From contig CAWCKS010000010.1 of the NCBI GenBank assembly GCA_963796195.1, positions 124,001-188,000 of the forward strand: 64,000 bases of DNA. Reading direction: 5' to 3'. The notes under the pieces are model-generated. The model searched no databases. It was not told the DNA's origin and saw nothing but the letters and a program-made list of their open reading frames with translations. Shown here in pieces: positions 49,480 through 59,598 of this stretch. The DNA comes from CAWCKS01 sp963796195. GTDB taxonomy: Bacteria; Pseudomonadota; Alphaproteobacteria; Rhizobiales; Xanthobacteraceae. Position 1 is the stretch's first letter. Each line of letters opens with the position of its first letter. The translations under genes and the position numbers were made by a program.

Positions 49480-50918
49480 CAAAACAGCGACTTTGCGGCG
49501 ACGGTAGCGGCCGTCACCAAGGGTGCGGGGTAGACGACGTAGAGAATGTTGAAGAGGCCAGCGACTGCAAGCACCAGCCGCAGCTCCGGCCGCGCCGGCT
49601 CAACGGCGCCGGCCGGCTGATCGAAGTACATCAGCTTGATGATGTAGAGATAGTAGTAAGCGCCAACCACGCTCGCCAGCACGCCGATGACGGCCAGCGT
49701 GAACAGCCCGCTTTTGATGGCGGCAACGAACACGTAGTACTTTGCGAAGAAGCCTGCGAGCGGCGGTACGCCGGCAAGCGAGAACAGCAGCATCGCCATG
49801 AAGAAGGCGAGCGTCGGATTGGTCTGCGATAGCCCTGCGAAATCAGAAAGGCTCTCGAGCGCCTGCCCTTTGCGCTTCATCGCGAGGATGATCGCGAAGG
49901 TGCCGAGCGTCATCGTTACATAGATCGCGGCGTAGATCAGCACGCCCTGTGCGCCCTCGGGTGTGCCGGCGGCGAGACCGACCAGCGCAAAGCCCATATG
50001 GCCAATCGAGGAATAGGCCATCAGCCGCTTGATGTTGGTCTGGCCGATTGCCGCAAATGCGCCGAGTGCCATCGAGGCGATCGAGACGAAGACGACAACC
50101 TGTTGCCACTGCTGCGTGATTCCCGGGAACGCGGTCAGCGCCACGCGGGTGAACACCGCCAACGCAGCAACCTTCGGTGCCGATGCGAAAAACGCCGTCA
50201 CCGGCGTCGGGGCGCCCTCGTAGACATCGGGCGTCCACATGTGGAACGGCACGGCCGATACCTTAAAGCAGAGGCCGGCGAGCAGGAAGACGAGCCCGAA
50301 CACGAGGCCGATGCTGCCTTCCTTTGCTGCCGCAGCGATACCTGCGAAGCTCACGGTGCCGGTGAAGCCGTAGATCAGCGAGGCGCCGTACAGCAGCATG
50401 CCCGACGACAACGCGCCGAGCACGAAGTACTTCAGCCCGGCCTCGGTCGATTTAGCGTTGTCGCGATCGCTCGCCGCAACGACATAAAGTGCGAGGCTCA
50501 TCAGCTCGAGACCGAGATAGAGCATGATCAGGTCGGCCGCCGAGATCAGCACCATCATGCCGACGGTCGAGAGCATCACCAGGATCGCGTATTCGAAGAT
50601 GCGGCGCGACTTTGCCTCGAGAAATTCGATCGACAGCAGCAGCGTGACCGCCGAACCGGTCAGCGACAGGATTTTCAGGAACTTTGCAAAGTCGTCGAGC
50701 ACGAAGCTGCCGCCGAAGGTCACGACCTTGCCTGACGGCAACAAGCAGATGATCGCGCCGGTGCACACCAGCATGAAGATCGCCAGACCGAGGATCAGCC
50801 GGGTCACCTTGACGCCAAGATAGGCGCCCATCATCAAGAGCCCCATGGCCATGCAGGCGAGGAAAATCTCCGGCAGCGCCGGGAGCAGCAAGTAGCCTGC
50901 GACCTGTGTCATCATCAA
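49479..50918 (-). CDS. nuoN: NADH-quinone oxidoreductase subunit N
   Basis: Proton-pumping antiporter-like subunit in the complex I membrane arm. 479 residues, about 14 helices. Conserved pump residues lie in LGLELMSLALYVVAA (Glu), the discontinuous-helix region VSAVPFHMWTPDVYEGAPTP (Lys nearby in LCFKV) and MAYSSIGHMGF. Intact frame. It ends the operon apart from birA and rnj, which follow by overlapping codons. Confidence 0.96.
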   Translation of the reverse strand: MMMTQVAGYLLLPALPEIFLACMAMGLLMMGAYLGVKVTRLILGLAIFMLVCTGAIICLLPSGKVVTFGGSFVLDDFAKFLKILSLTGSAVTLLLSIEFLEAKSRRIFEYAILVMLSTVGMMVLISAADLIMLYLGLELMSLALYVVAASDRDNAKSTEAGLKYFVLGALSSGMLLYGASLIYGFTGTVSFAGIAAAAKEGSIGLVFGLVFLLAGLCFKVSAVPFHMWTPDVYEGAPTPVTAFFASAPKVAALAVFTRVALTAFPGITQQWQQVVVFVSIASMALGAFAAIGQTNIKRLMAYSSIGHMGFALVGLAAGTPEGAQGVLIYAAIYVTMTLGTFAIILAMKRKGQALESLSDFAGLSQTNPTLAFFMAMLLFSLAGVPPLAGFFAKYYVFVAAIKSGLFTLAVIGVLASVVGAYYYLYIIKLMYFDQPAGAVEPARPELRLVLAVAGLFNILYVVYPAPLVTAATVAAKSLF

Positions 50919-50934
50919 AAAGGCCCTCGCCGCG

Positions 50935-52447
50935 TCACTGCAGAAGCGCCGCCGCTTTCACGGCGGTCACTGCGTGGCTGTAATTGTCGACCAGTTGCTG
51001 CACCGAGGCCGCCGACATGTCGAGCACCGGCTTCGGGTAGAAGCCGAACACCAGCGTCAAAGCGACCAGCGGCCCGAGCAGTCAGCACTTCGCGCGCGGT
51101 CAAATCCTTGATGCCGGCAAGCGACGGCTTGGTCAGCGCGCCGAACACGACGCGCCGGTAAAGCCACAGCGCATATCCGGCCGACAGGATCACGCCGGTC
51201 GTGGCAAGCGTCGCGGTCGGCAGGTTGACCTTGAAGGTGCCGATAAGGGTAAGGAATTCGCCGACGAAGCCCGAGGTGCCCGGCAGGCCGACATTTGCCA
51301 TGGTGAACACCATGAAGGCGAAGGCGTACCACGGCATCCGATTCACCAGGCCGCCATAGGCATCGATGTCGCGGGTATGCATGCGGTCGTAGATCACGCC
51401 AACACAAAGGAACAGTGCGCCCGACACGATGCCGTGGGAGATCATCTGGAACACGCCGCCCGCGACGCCCTGCACGGTGCCGGCGAAGATCCCCATGGTG
51501 ACGAAGCCCATGTGGGCGACCGACGAATACGCGATCAGCTTCTTCACGTCCTCCTGCATCATCGCGACCAGCGAGGTGTAGATCACCGCGATCACCGACA
51601 GCGTGAAGATCAGCGGCGCGAAGTCATGCGACGCAAGCGGGAACATCGGCAGCGAGAACCGCAGGAAGCCGTAGCCGCCCATCTTCAACAGGATCGCGGC
51701 CAGGATCACCGAGCCCGCGGTCGGCGCCTCGACGTGGGCGTCAGGCAGCCAGGTGTGGACCGGCCACATCGGCATCTTCACCGCGAACGACGCGAAGAAG
51801 GCCAGCCAGGCCCAGGTCTGCATCGAGCGCGGAACGGCCGTTTGCATCAGGGTCGGGATGTCTGTCGTACCGGCGTTCCAGTACAGCGCCATGATCGCGA
51901 GCAGCATCAACACCGAGCCGAGCAGCGTGTAGAGGAAGAACTTGAAGCTGGCGTAGACCCGGCGCGGCCCGCCCCACACCCCGATGATCAGGAACATCGG
52001 GATCAGACCGCCTTCGAAGAACAGGTAGAACAGCACGAGGTCGAGCGCCGAGAAGGTGCCGACCATCAGCGTTTCCAGGACCAGGAATGCCATCATGTAT
52101 TCGCGCACGCGGACCGTGATCGACTTCCAGCTTGCGATGATGCAGAGCGGCATCAAGGCCGTGGTCAGGATCACGAACGGCAGCGAGATGCCGTCGACGC
52201 CCATATGGTAGATGATGGTCTGCGCGAGCCACGGATAGCGCTCGACGAACTGGAAGTCGGTCGAGGACGGATCGAACCGCTGCACCAGGATGAGCGAGAT
52301 CGCAAACGTGATCAGCGTCGTCCAGAGCGCGATCCAGCGCGCATTGCGCGCGGCGGCCTCGTCGCTGCCCCGCGCCAGCACATAGACCAGCACCGCGCCG
52401 AGCAGCGGCAGGAATGTCGTGACTGAGAGGATCGGCCAGGTCGTCAT
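50935..52447 (-). CDS. nuoM: NADH-quinone oxidoreductase subunit M (frame broken near 51081)
   Basis: Second antiporter-like subunit. The ATG at 52447 (MTTWPILSVTTFLPLLGAVL) overlaps the nuoL stop. Landmarks: FYLFFEGGLIPMFLIIGVWGG with the pump Glu, FAVKMPMWPVHTWLPDAHVEA with Lys and the half-helix, and LIAYSSVAHMGF. Near 51081 one surplus base diverts the frame; the third frame restores LLGPLVALTLVFGFYPKPVL and ends at the TGA at 50935. Corrected length about 503 residues. Confidence 0.94.
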
Positions 52448-54504
52448 CAATGGGCTCCCAGGCCGAACATGAACCAGGTGATCAAACCGGCGACGCCGAT
52501 CAGCATTGCGAACGCATAGTGGTAGAGGTAGCCGCTCTGCAGCCGCACCACGTTGCGCGTGACATCGAGCACGCGGGCCGAGACTCCGTCGGGGCCCAAG
52601 CCGTCGATGACGAAGCCATCGCCCTGCTTCCACAGGAAGCGTCCGAGCCACTTGGCCGGCCGCACGAAGATCAGGTCGTACAGCTCGTCAAAATACCACT
52701 TGTTGAGCAGGAACTCGTAGAGCAGCCGATGCTGGCTTGCGAGTTCAACCGGCAGATATGGCCGGCTGATGTAGAAGATGAACGATACGGTCACGCCGAT
52801 GACCATCATCACGGTTGGCAGGAACGCGATCGTCCGCGGAATCTCGTGCATCGCTTCGATGATATGTGGGTTCATCTTCAAGGATTCGCGGAAGAATTCC
52901 TCGATGCCATGTCCGGCAAAAACCTCCTCGAAAGGGAAGCCCGCAAACAGTGAGCCGATCGCAAGAACGGCAAGCGGAATCGTCATGACCAGCGGACTCT
53001 CATGCGCCGCATCGTAGTGCTCTTGATCGTGCGGTTCGCCGAAAAACGTCTTGAAGATGAGCCGCCAGGAATAGAACGCAGTGAGCGCCGCGGCGACCGT
53101 GGTCAGAAGGAACGCATACAGCGCCGCCGAATTCTGCGAGGCATAGGCGGACTCGATGATCGCGTCCTTGGAGAAGTAACCGGCAGTCAACGGAAACCCG
53201 GTGAGGGCCAAGGTGCCGATCACCATCATACCAAATGTGAACGGAATTTTCCGCCACAGACCGCCCATGTTGCGGATGTCCTGCTCGTGGTGCATTGCAT
53301 GAATGACCGAGCCCGAGCCGAGGAACAGCAGCGCCTTGAAGAAGGCGTGAGTGAACAGGTGGAAGATGCCGACCGAGTAGGCCCCCGCCCCCATCGCCAC
53401 GAACATGTAGCCGAGCTGCGAACAGGTCGAGTACGCGACGATGCGCTTGATGTCATTCTGCACGAGGCCAACGGTCGCAGCAAAGAACGCCGTCGTTGCG
53501 CCGACGAACATCACCACCGTCTGCGCATTTGGCGCGAGCTCGAACAGCGGCGACAGCCGCGCCACCATGAAGACGCCCGCGGTCACCATGGTCGCGGCAT
53601 GGATCAACGCCGACACCGGCGTCGGGCCTTCCATCGCGTCGGGCAGCCATGTGTGCAGCAGGAACTGCGCCGACTTGCCCATCGCGCCCATGAACAGCAG
53701 CAGGCAGGTCAGCGTCAGCGCATCGGCATGCCAGCCGAAGAAATTGATCTCGGCCTTGCCCGCAAGCGCCGGCGCGCCATGGAAGATGGTCTCGAAATCG
53801 ACCGAGCCGATCAGCATGAAAACGGCGAAGATGCCGAGCGCAAAGCCGAAGTCGCCGACGCGGTTGACGATGAAGGCCTTGATCGCCGCCGCATTGGCGG
53901 CCGGCCGCTCATACCAGAAGCCGATCAGAAGATAGCTCGCGAGGCCGACGCCCTCCCAGCCGAAGAACAGCTGCACCAGGTTGTCGGCCGTCACCAGCAT
54001 CAACATGGCGAAGGTGAACAGCGACAGATAGCCCATGAACCGCGGTCGGTGCGGGTCTTCGGCCATGTAGCCGATCGAGTAGAGATGCACGAGCGACGAC
54101 ACGGTGTTGACGACGACAAGCATCACCGCGGTCAGCGTGTCGACACGCAGCGCCCAGGCGACGTTGAGATCGCCCGAGTTGATCCACGGAAACAGCGGAA
54201 TCCGCGCGTCCTGATGCATGAAGCCGACATTGACCAGCACGACCCATGACAGGCCGGCTGCGATCAGGAGCGGAATCGTGGTGACGAGCTCGGCCAGCCG
54301 CGAGCCTGCGGCCGACGGCGGCACATCATGGCCGTGACCATGATCGTCGTGGCCATCCGTATCGGCCATCGCATGGGCACCATGGTCATCATGACCGTGA
54401 TCCATTTCGAGCCCGCCGGGGTGGCGCGCGCGCGCGCCGGCCAGCGAAATGATCCCGGCCAGGATGGCGCCGAGCAGCGGCAGAAAGACGATCGCCTGAA
54501 TCAT
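52447..54504 (-). CDS. nuoL: NADH-quinone oxidoreductase subunit L with a His-rich loop
   Basis: Distal antiporter-like subunit, with the long lateral helix at its C-terminus. 685 residues. Conserved segments: FFGWEGVGLASYLLIGFWYE with the pump Glu, SAQFLLHTWLPDAMEGPTPV with Lys nearby, and RIVAYSTCSQLGYMFVAMGAG. Unusual: between helix 1 and helix 2 (residues about 28-68) lies a hydrophilic insert rich in His and Asp (EMDHGHDDHGAHAM and TDGHDDHGHGHDV) of the kind that binds metal ions. Frame intact. Confidence 0.95.
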   Translation of the reverse strand: MIQAIVFLPLLGAILAGIISLAGARARHPGGLEMDHGHDDHGAHAMADTDGHDDHGHGHDVPPSAAGSRLAELVTTIPLLIAAGLSWVVLVNVGFMHQDARIPLFPWINSGDLNVAWALRVDTLTAVMLVVVNTVSSLVHLYSIGYMAEDPHRPRFMGYLSLFTFAMLMLVTADNLVQLFFGWEGVGLASYLLIGFWYERPAANAAAIKAFIVNRVGDFGFALGIFAVFMLIGSVDFETIFHGAPALAGKAEINFFGWHADALTLTCLLLFMGAMGKSAQFLLHTWLPDAMEGPTPVSALIHAATMVTAGVFMVARLSPLFELAPNAQTVVMFVGATTAFFAATVGLVQNDIKRIVAYSTCSQLGYMFVAMGAGAYSVGIFHLFTHAFFKALLFLGSGSVIHAMHHEQDIRNMGGLWRKIPFTFGMMVIGTLALTGFPLTAGYFSKDAIIESAYASQNSAALYAFLLTTVAAALTAFYSWRLIFKTFFGEPHDQEHYDAAHESPLVMTIPLAVLAIGSLFAGFPFEEVFAGHGIEEFFRESLKMNPHIIEAMHEIPRTIAFLPTVMMVIGVTVSFIFYISRPYLPVELASQHRLLYEFLLNKWYFDELYDLIFVRPAKWLGRFLWKQGDGFVIDGLGPDGVSARVLDVTRNVVRLQSGYLYHYAFAMLIGVAGLITWFMFGLGAH

Positions 54505-54511
54505 ACCCCGT

Positions 54512-54820
54512 TCAGCCCTTCATCAGATTGATGTCTTCGACGGCGATCGACCCGCGATTACGGTAGAATACGACCAGCACGGCCAGCCCAATGGCCGCCT
54601 CTGCGGCGGCAACGGTCAGCACCAGCAGCGCGAAAACCTGGCCCACGATGTCGTTGAGGAAGGTCGAGAATGCGACGAGGTTGATGTTGACCGACAGCAG
54701 GATCAACTCGACCGACATCAGGATAACGATGACGTTCTTGCGGTTGATGAAGATGCCGAGGATACCGAGCGTGAACAGGATCGCGGCGACCGCGAGATAA
54801 TGGCCCAAACCGACGGTCAT
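54512..54820 (-). CDS. nuoK: NADH-quinone oxidoreductase subunit K
   Basis: Three-helix membrane subunit, 102 residues. MTVGLGHYLAVAAILFTLGI opens it, followed by the conserved NRKNVIVILMSVELILLSVN with the buried Glu of the proton path, and the third helix with AAAEAAIGLAVLVVFYRNRG containing the second Glu. Its ATG overlaps the nuoJ stop by four bases. Confidence 0.96.
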   Translation of the reverse strand: MTVGLGHYLAVAAILFTLGILGIFINRKNVIVILMSVELILLSVNINLVAFSTFLNDIVGQVFALLVLTVAAAEAAIGLAVLVVFYRNRGSIAVEDINLMKG

Positions 54821-55456
54821 TCTGCGGCCTCCCGCGGCGGCACGTCGCCAAGCCCCTGCCCCGGCACCACCTTCACGACCTTCATCGCGGTCGCTTTGGT
54901 GCGCGCGTTCTGCGCCGAAATGTTCTGCCGCTTGACGTTCGCCTTATGGCGCAGCGTCAACACGATTGCGCCGACCATCGCGACCAGCAGCACCATGCCG
55001 GCAAGCTGGAAGTAGTGAATGTACTTCGTGTACAGCACGAGGCCGATCGCCTGCGTATTGCTGATGCCTGATGGGATCGGCGCGGTGATCGACTTCGTCA
55101 CCTGCGGCGTGATCACCCAGGTGCTGCCGACCAGAAGCAGCTCGGCCAGCACGATCGCGCCGACGAGAACGCCGATCGGCAAGATAGTTCAAAAAGCCCT
55201 GGCGCAGCTCGGCGAAGTCGACGTCGAGCATCATGATCACGAACAGAAACAGCACCGCAACTGCGCCAACATAGACCACGACCAGGATCATCGCCAGGAA
55301 TTCGGCGCCCATCAGGATGAACAGGCCGGACGCATTGACGAAGGCGAGGATCAGGAACAGCACGGAGTGCACGGGATTGCGCGAGGCAATCACCATCACG
55401 GCCGAAGCCACGCAGATCGCGGCGAACAGGTAGAAGAACAGCGCGGTCAGGATCAT
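54817..55456 (-). CDS. nuoJ: NADH-quinone oxidoreductase subunit J (frame broken at 55181)
   Basis: Five-helix subunit near the quinone site. Start MILTALFFYLFAAICVASAV at 55456, then SRNPVHSVLFLILAFVNASG and the pi-bulge helix LVVVYVGAVAVLFLFVIMML. A surplus base in the AA at 55181-55182 splits LRQGFLNYL from PIGVLVGAIVLAELLLVGS. The C-terminal tail (PGQGLGDVPPREAAE) ends at 54817. Corrected length about 212 residues. Confidence 0.94.
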
Positions 55457-55463
55457 CGCTTGG

Positions 55464-55952
55464 TCACCGATACGGCGCATCGAGCTCGATGCTCTTTGCG
55501 ATCTCACGCTCCCAGCGGTCGCCGTTGGCGAGCAGCCTGGCCTTGTCGTAGTACAGTTCCTCGCGGGTCTCGGTCGCAAACTCGAAGTTCGGCCCCTCGA
55601 CGATCGCATCCACCGGGCACGCCTCCTGGCAGAGCCCGCAATAGATGCACTTCACCATGTCGATGTCGTAGCGCACCGTGCGGCGGGTGCCGTCGTTGCG
55701 GCGCGGCCCGGCCTCGATGGTGATCGCCTGCGCCGGACAGATCGCCTCGCAGAGCTTGCAGGCGATGCAGCGCTCCTCGCCATTCGGGTAGCGCCGCAAC
55801 GCATGCTCGCCGCGGAAGCGCGGCGAGATCGGGCCCTTCTCGAACGGATAGTTCAGGGTTGGCTTCGGCTTGAAGAAATAGCGCATGGCGAGGAAGAACG
55901 CCGAGACGAACTCCTTCAAGACCAGCGATCGGGCGGCAAGTTGCACACTCAT
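55464..55952 (-). CDS. nuoI: NADH-quinone oxidoreductase subunit I
   Basis: Carries clusters N6a and N6b of complex I. Two ferredoxin motifs CIACKLCEAICP (residues about 62-73) and CIYCGLCQEACP (101-112) bind two [4Fe-4S] centres. The N-terminus has the amphipathic segment FVSAFFLAMRYFFKPKPTLN that lies on the membrane. 162 residues from the ATG at 55952 (MSVQLAARSL). Seven bases separate it from nuoJ. Confidence 0.96.
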   Translation of the reverse strand: MSVQLAARSLVLKEFVSAFFLAMRYFFKPKPTLNYPFEKGPISPRFRGEHALRRYPNGEERCIACKLCEAICPAQAITIEAGPRRNDGTRRTVRYDIDMVKCIYCGLCQEACPVDAIVEGPNFEFATETREELYYDKARLLANGDRWEREIAKSIELDAPYR

Positions 55953-55977
55953 GACAGCCTCTCGTTTCCCCGCCCGT

Positions 55978-57009
55978 TCATTGTGGTGCCCAGCCAAAGA
56001 ACTGCAGGACGCCCGCGACGATCACGACCATGGCGAGCGACAGCGGCAGGAACACCTTCCAGCCCAGCCGCATCAGCTGGTCGTACCGATAACGCGGCAC
56101 GATCGCCTTTGCCATGGCGAACAGGAAGAACATGAACAGCGCCTTGAGAACGAACCAGACGATGCCGGGCACCCAGGTGAACGGCGCAAACGGGATCGGC
56201 GATAGCCAGCCGCCGAGGAACAGGATGGTCGCCATCGCGCACATGGTGCCGATCGCGACGTATTCGCCGAGCATGAACATCATGTACGGCGTCGAGCCAT
56301 ATTCGACCATGAAGCCGGCGACGAGCTCCAATTCCGCCTCCACGAGGTCGAACGGCGGCCGGTTGGTCTCGGCGAGGGCCGAGACATAGAAGACAACGAA
56401 CATCGGGAACAGCGGCAGCCAGTACCAGCCGAACAGACCAAGCCTGGTGTTCTGCGCTTCGACGATGGTCGAGAGGTTCAGCGAGCCCGCGCACAACAGC
56501 ACGGTAATGATGACGAAGCCGATCGAGACTTCGTAGCTCACCATTTGCGCGGCGGAACGAAGGGCGGCGAGGAACGGGTATTTCGAGTTCGACGCCCAGC
56601 CCGCCATGATGATCCCGTAAATCATCAGCGACGAGATCGCGAAGATGTAGAGCACGCCGACATTGATGTCGGAGATCACCCAGTTCAGGTTGACCGGGAT
56701 CACCGCCCAGGCCGCGAGCGCCAGCACGCACGACACCAGCGGCGCCAGCAGGAACACGCCCTTGTTGGCGCCGGCCGGGATCACCGGCTCCTTCAGCACG
56801 AACTTCAAGAGATCGGCGAACGACTGAAAAAGGCCCCAAGGGCCGACCACGTTCGGGCCACGCCTGATCTGTACCGCGGCCCAGATCTTGCGGTCGGCCA
56901 GCAGGACGTAGGCGATCGCGACCAGCAGCAGCACCAACAGCAGCACGCTCTCCGCGACCATGATGATCAGCGGCCAGAGATAGGTGGTCCAGAACTCGGC
57001 GAAGGTCAT
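55978..57009 (-). CDS. nuoH: NADH-quinone oxidoreductase subunit H
   Basis: Membrane subunit that forms most of the quinone chamber and links it to the pump arm. 343 residues, eight helices. Conserved loop residues: ADRKIWAAVQIRRGPNVVGP, LAETNRPPFDLVEAELELVA with the acidic quinone-coupling residues, and LRYRYDQLMRLGWKVFLPL-like end (PRYRYDQLMRLGWK). ATG at 57009, four bases below the nuoG stop. Confidence 0.96.
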   Translation of the reverse strand: MTFAEFWTTYLWPLIIMVAESVLLLVLLLVAIAYVLLADRKIWAAVQIRRGPNVVGPWGLFQSFADLLKFVLKEPVIPAGANKGVFLLAPLVSCVLALAAWAVIPVNLNWVISDINVGVLYIFAISSLMIYGIIMAGWASNSKYPFLAALRSAAQMVSYEVSIGFVIITVLLCAGSLNLSTIVEAQNTRLGLFGWYWLPLFPMFVVFYVSALAETNRPPFDLVEAELELVAGFMVEYGSTPYMMFMLGEYVAIGTMCAMATILFLGGWLSPIPFAPFTWVPGIVWFVLKALFMFFLFAMAKAIVPRYRYDQLMRLGWKVFLPLSLAMVVIVAGVLQFFGWAPQ

Positions 57010-57013
57010 CGCT

Positions 57014-59090
57014 CTACTCCGCCGCCTGCAACATCTGGCCGCGAGCCAAATTCGAGCACTCAGCCATCGTGGCCGAGGCGCGCGCGATCGGGTTGGTCAG
57101 ATAGAAATCGGCGACCGGGCTCGTGAACGGCGTCTTCTCCAAGGCGCGGTCGCCGCCAGCGAGCTTCCTCACATCGTCGGCGCTGCCTGGCGCGATCTGG
57201 TCGAGCCGCATGAGGTGCGGCACCTTGGCAAACATCGCCTGCCGCAGCCCGCTCAATGAATCGTAGCCGAGCTTTTTCCCCACCAGTTCCGACAGCGCGC
57301 GAATGATCGCCCAATCCTCGCGCGCGTCACCCGGCGGGAAGCCGGCCCGATTGGCCATCTGCGCGCGTCCCTCGGTGTTGACGAAGATGCCGCTCTTCTC
57401 GGTATAGGCTGCACCCGGCAGGATGACGTCGGCGCGATGCGCGCCCTTGTCGCCATGGGTGCCGATATAAACGACGAATGTGCCCTCGGCCGGCGTCACG
57501 TCGTCGGCGCCGAGCAGGAACAGCACGTCGACCGTGCCGAACGTCGTCATCTGCGAAGCCGACAGGCCGCCTCCGTCAGGCGCAAAGTCGATATCGAGCG
57601 CGCCGACGCGTGAGGCGTAGTGGTGCAGCACGCCAAAACCGGTCCAGCCGTCCTTGAGCGCGCCGACATCGACGGCAAGCCTGGCCGCGGTTGCGAGCAC
57701 TGCCGCGCCATCGTGGCGTTCGGCCGCCCCTGCCCCGACCAGCACGATCGGATTCTTGGCTTCCTTCAGCGTCGTTGCGAAAGAATGCGTGCCGGCGACA
57801 ACCTCGCTCAGGGTATCCGGTCCCGCGCCAAGATAGTCGTAACCGTAGGTGAGATTGGCTTTCTCACCGATCACGGCGACTTTCAACTGACCGGTGCGCC
57901 AGCGCTTGCGGATGCGGGCATTGATGATCGCCGCCTCTTTCCGCGGATTCGAGCCGATGATCAGAAGCGCATCGGCCTGGTCGATGCCGGCGATGGTCGG
58001 ATTGAAGATGTAGGAGCCGCGGCCGTTGGCCGGGTTGAACGCCGCGCCGTCGTCGAGATCGAAGTTGGCCGAACCGAATTTTCCGAGCAAATCCTTCAGC
58101 GCGAACATCTCTTCGACTGCGGTGAGACCGCCGGCAATCGCGCCGATCCGCTTGCCGTCGAGCCGCGAAATCTTGGAAGCGACAACCGCCAGCGCTTCCG
58201 GCCAGCTCGCCGCGCGCAGCTTGCCGTTTTCGCGGAGATACGGCCGATCCAGTCGTTGCGTGCGTAGGCCGTCGACGACGTGACGCGTCTTGTCGGAAAT
58301 CCATTCCTCGTTCACCGCCTCGTTGACGCGCGGCAATACGCGCATCACCTCACGGCCGCGGGTATCGACGCGGATCGCCGAACCGACCGCGTCCATCACA
58401 TCGATCGAGGGAGTTCTTGTTGAGCTCCCACGGCCGCGCGGCAAAAGCATAGGGCTTCGAGGTCAGTGCGCCGACCGGGCAGATGTCGACCAGATTGCCC
58501 TGCAGCTCCGAACTCAGCGCGCGCTCGAGATAGGTCGTGATCTCCATGTCCTCGCCGCGACCGATCGCGCCCATCTCGGGCACGCCGCAGACCTCGGCAC
58601 TGAAGCGCACGCAGCGGGTGCACTGGATGCAGCGGTTCATCGAGGTCTTGACCAGCGCGCCGATGTACTTGTCCTCTACCGCGCGCTTGTTCTCGGCGAA
58701 GCGGCTGGTGTCGACGCCGTAGCCCATCGCCTGGTCCTGCAGGTCGCACTCGCCGCCCTGGTCGCAGATCGGGCAGTCCAGCGGATGGTTGATCAGCAGG
58801 AACTCCATCACGCCTTCGCGCGCCTTCTTGACCATCGGCGAGCGCGTCGAAACCTCCGGCGGCTCGCCCTTCGGTCCGGGACGGCAATCGCGCACGTTCC
58901 AGGCGCAGCTCGCCACCGGCTTCGGCGACCCCTTCAACTCGACGAGACACATGCGGCAGTTGCCGGCGATCGACAGCCGCTCGTGGTAGCAGAACCGCGG
59001 GATCTCGGCGCCGGCGGCCTCGCAAGCCTGCAGCAGCGTGTACTCCACGGGGACGTCGACTTCCTTGCCGTCGATCAGGAGCTTTGGCAT
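57014..59090 (-). CDS. nuoG: NADH-quinone oxidoreductase subunit G (frame broken at 58414)
   Basis: Large peripheral-arm subunit with several iron-sulfur clusters. N-terminal [2Fe-2S] ligands in CYHERLSIAGNCRMCLVEL, His/Cys ligands in NHPLDCPICDQGGECDLQDQ, [4Fe-4S] ligands in NRCIQCTRCVRFSAEVCG and DICPVGALTSKPYAF. One surplus base in the TT at 58414-58415 splits RPWELNK from TPSIDVMDAVGSAIRV, where the molybdopterin-oxidoreductase-like domain starts. Corrected length about 691 residues. The upstream neighbour starts only a few bases away. Confidence 0.95.
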
Positions 59091-59096
59091 GGGCTG

Positions 59097-59591
59097 TTAT
59101 GACTTTCTCAGCTTGCAGTCGGGCGGCATGACGCCGGCCGCCCGCATCGAGGTCTTGATCCACTGTTGGGTTGCCGCGCCATAGGTCTCGAGATAGGCCG
59201 GATCGGCGCCGCTCTTCTCACATAAAAACTGCAGATGACCTTTCAGGTCGTGGTCGCACGATTTCTGCCACTCGTCGACCGCGCTGAACGCAGCGATCGT
59301 CTCCTCGCAGGCATAAAGGAAATACGACACGAAGCTCTCGTACTGGACCTGCTGGTCGTGACCGCCTGACTTGATCGCCTGGTAGTCGGGATCGGAGAAT
59401 TTGGGGTTCTTGAACGCGAGATCGGTGAAGGCCAGAAACACCTGTCGCGCGCCGGCCTCACGGTTGCTGGTCTTGATGGCGTTGATCTGGAACAGGATCG
59501 CGACAAAACCGAGCAAGGCAACGGACGCCTGCGCCATCTGCGCCAGCGTCCCGTACTTCTGCCACCAGAATATGCTCGACTGCGCCATCAT
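59097..59591 (-). CDS. Unknown membrane-anchored protein embedded in the nuo operon
   Basis: 164 residues, no recognised family. One N-terminal hydrophobic helix (about 17-38, LAQMAQASVALLGFVAILFQ) is followed by a soluble region with aromatic and Cys residues (FVSYFLYACEETIAAFSAVD, SCDHDLKGHLQFLC, MPPDCKLRKS). The four Cys in the soluble part could pair if it faces the periplasm. It is six bases upstream of nuoG and seven bases downstream of the DUF3291-like gene, so it must be co-transcribed with complex I. Orientation and role are unknown. Confidence 0.7.
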   Translation of the reverse strand: MMAQSSIFWWQKYGTLAQMAQASVALLGFVAILFQINAIKTSNREAGARQVFLAFTDLAFKNPKFSDPDYQAIKSGGHDQQVQYESFVSYFLYACEETIAAFSAVDEWQKSCDHDLKGHLQFLCEKSGADPAYLETYGAATQQWIKTSMRAAGVMPPDCKLRKS

Positions 59592-59598
59592 CTCTCCC

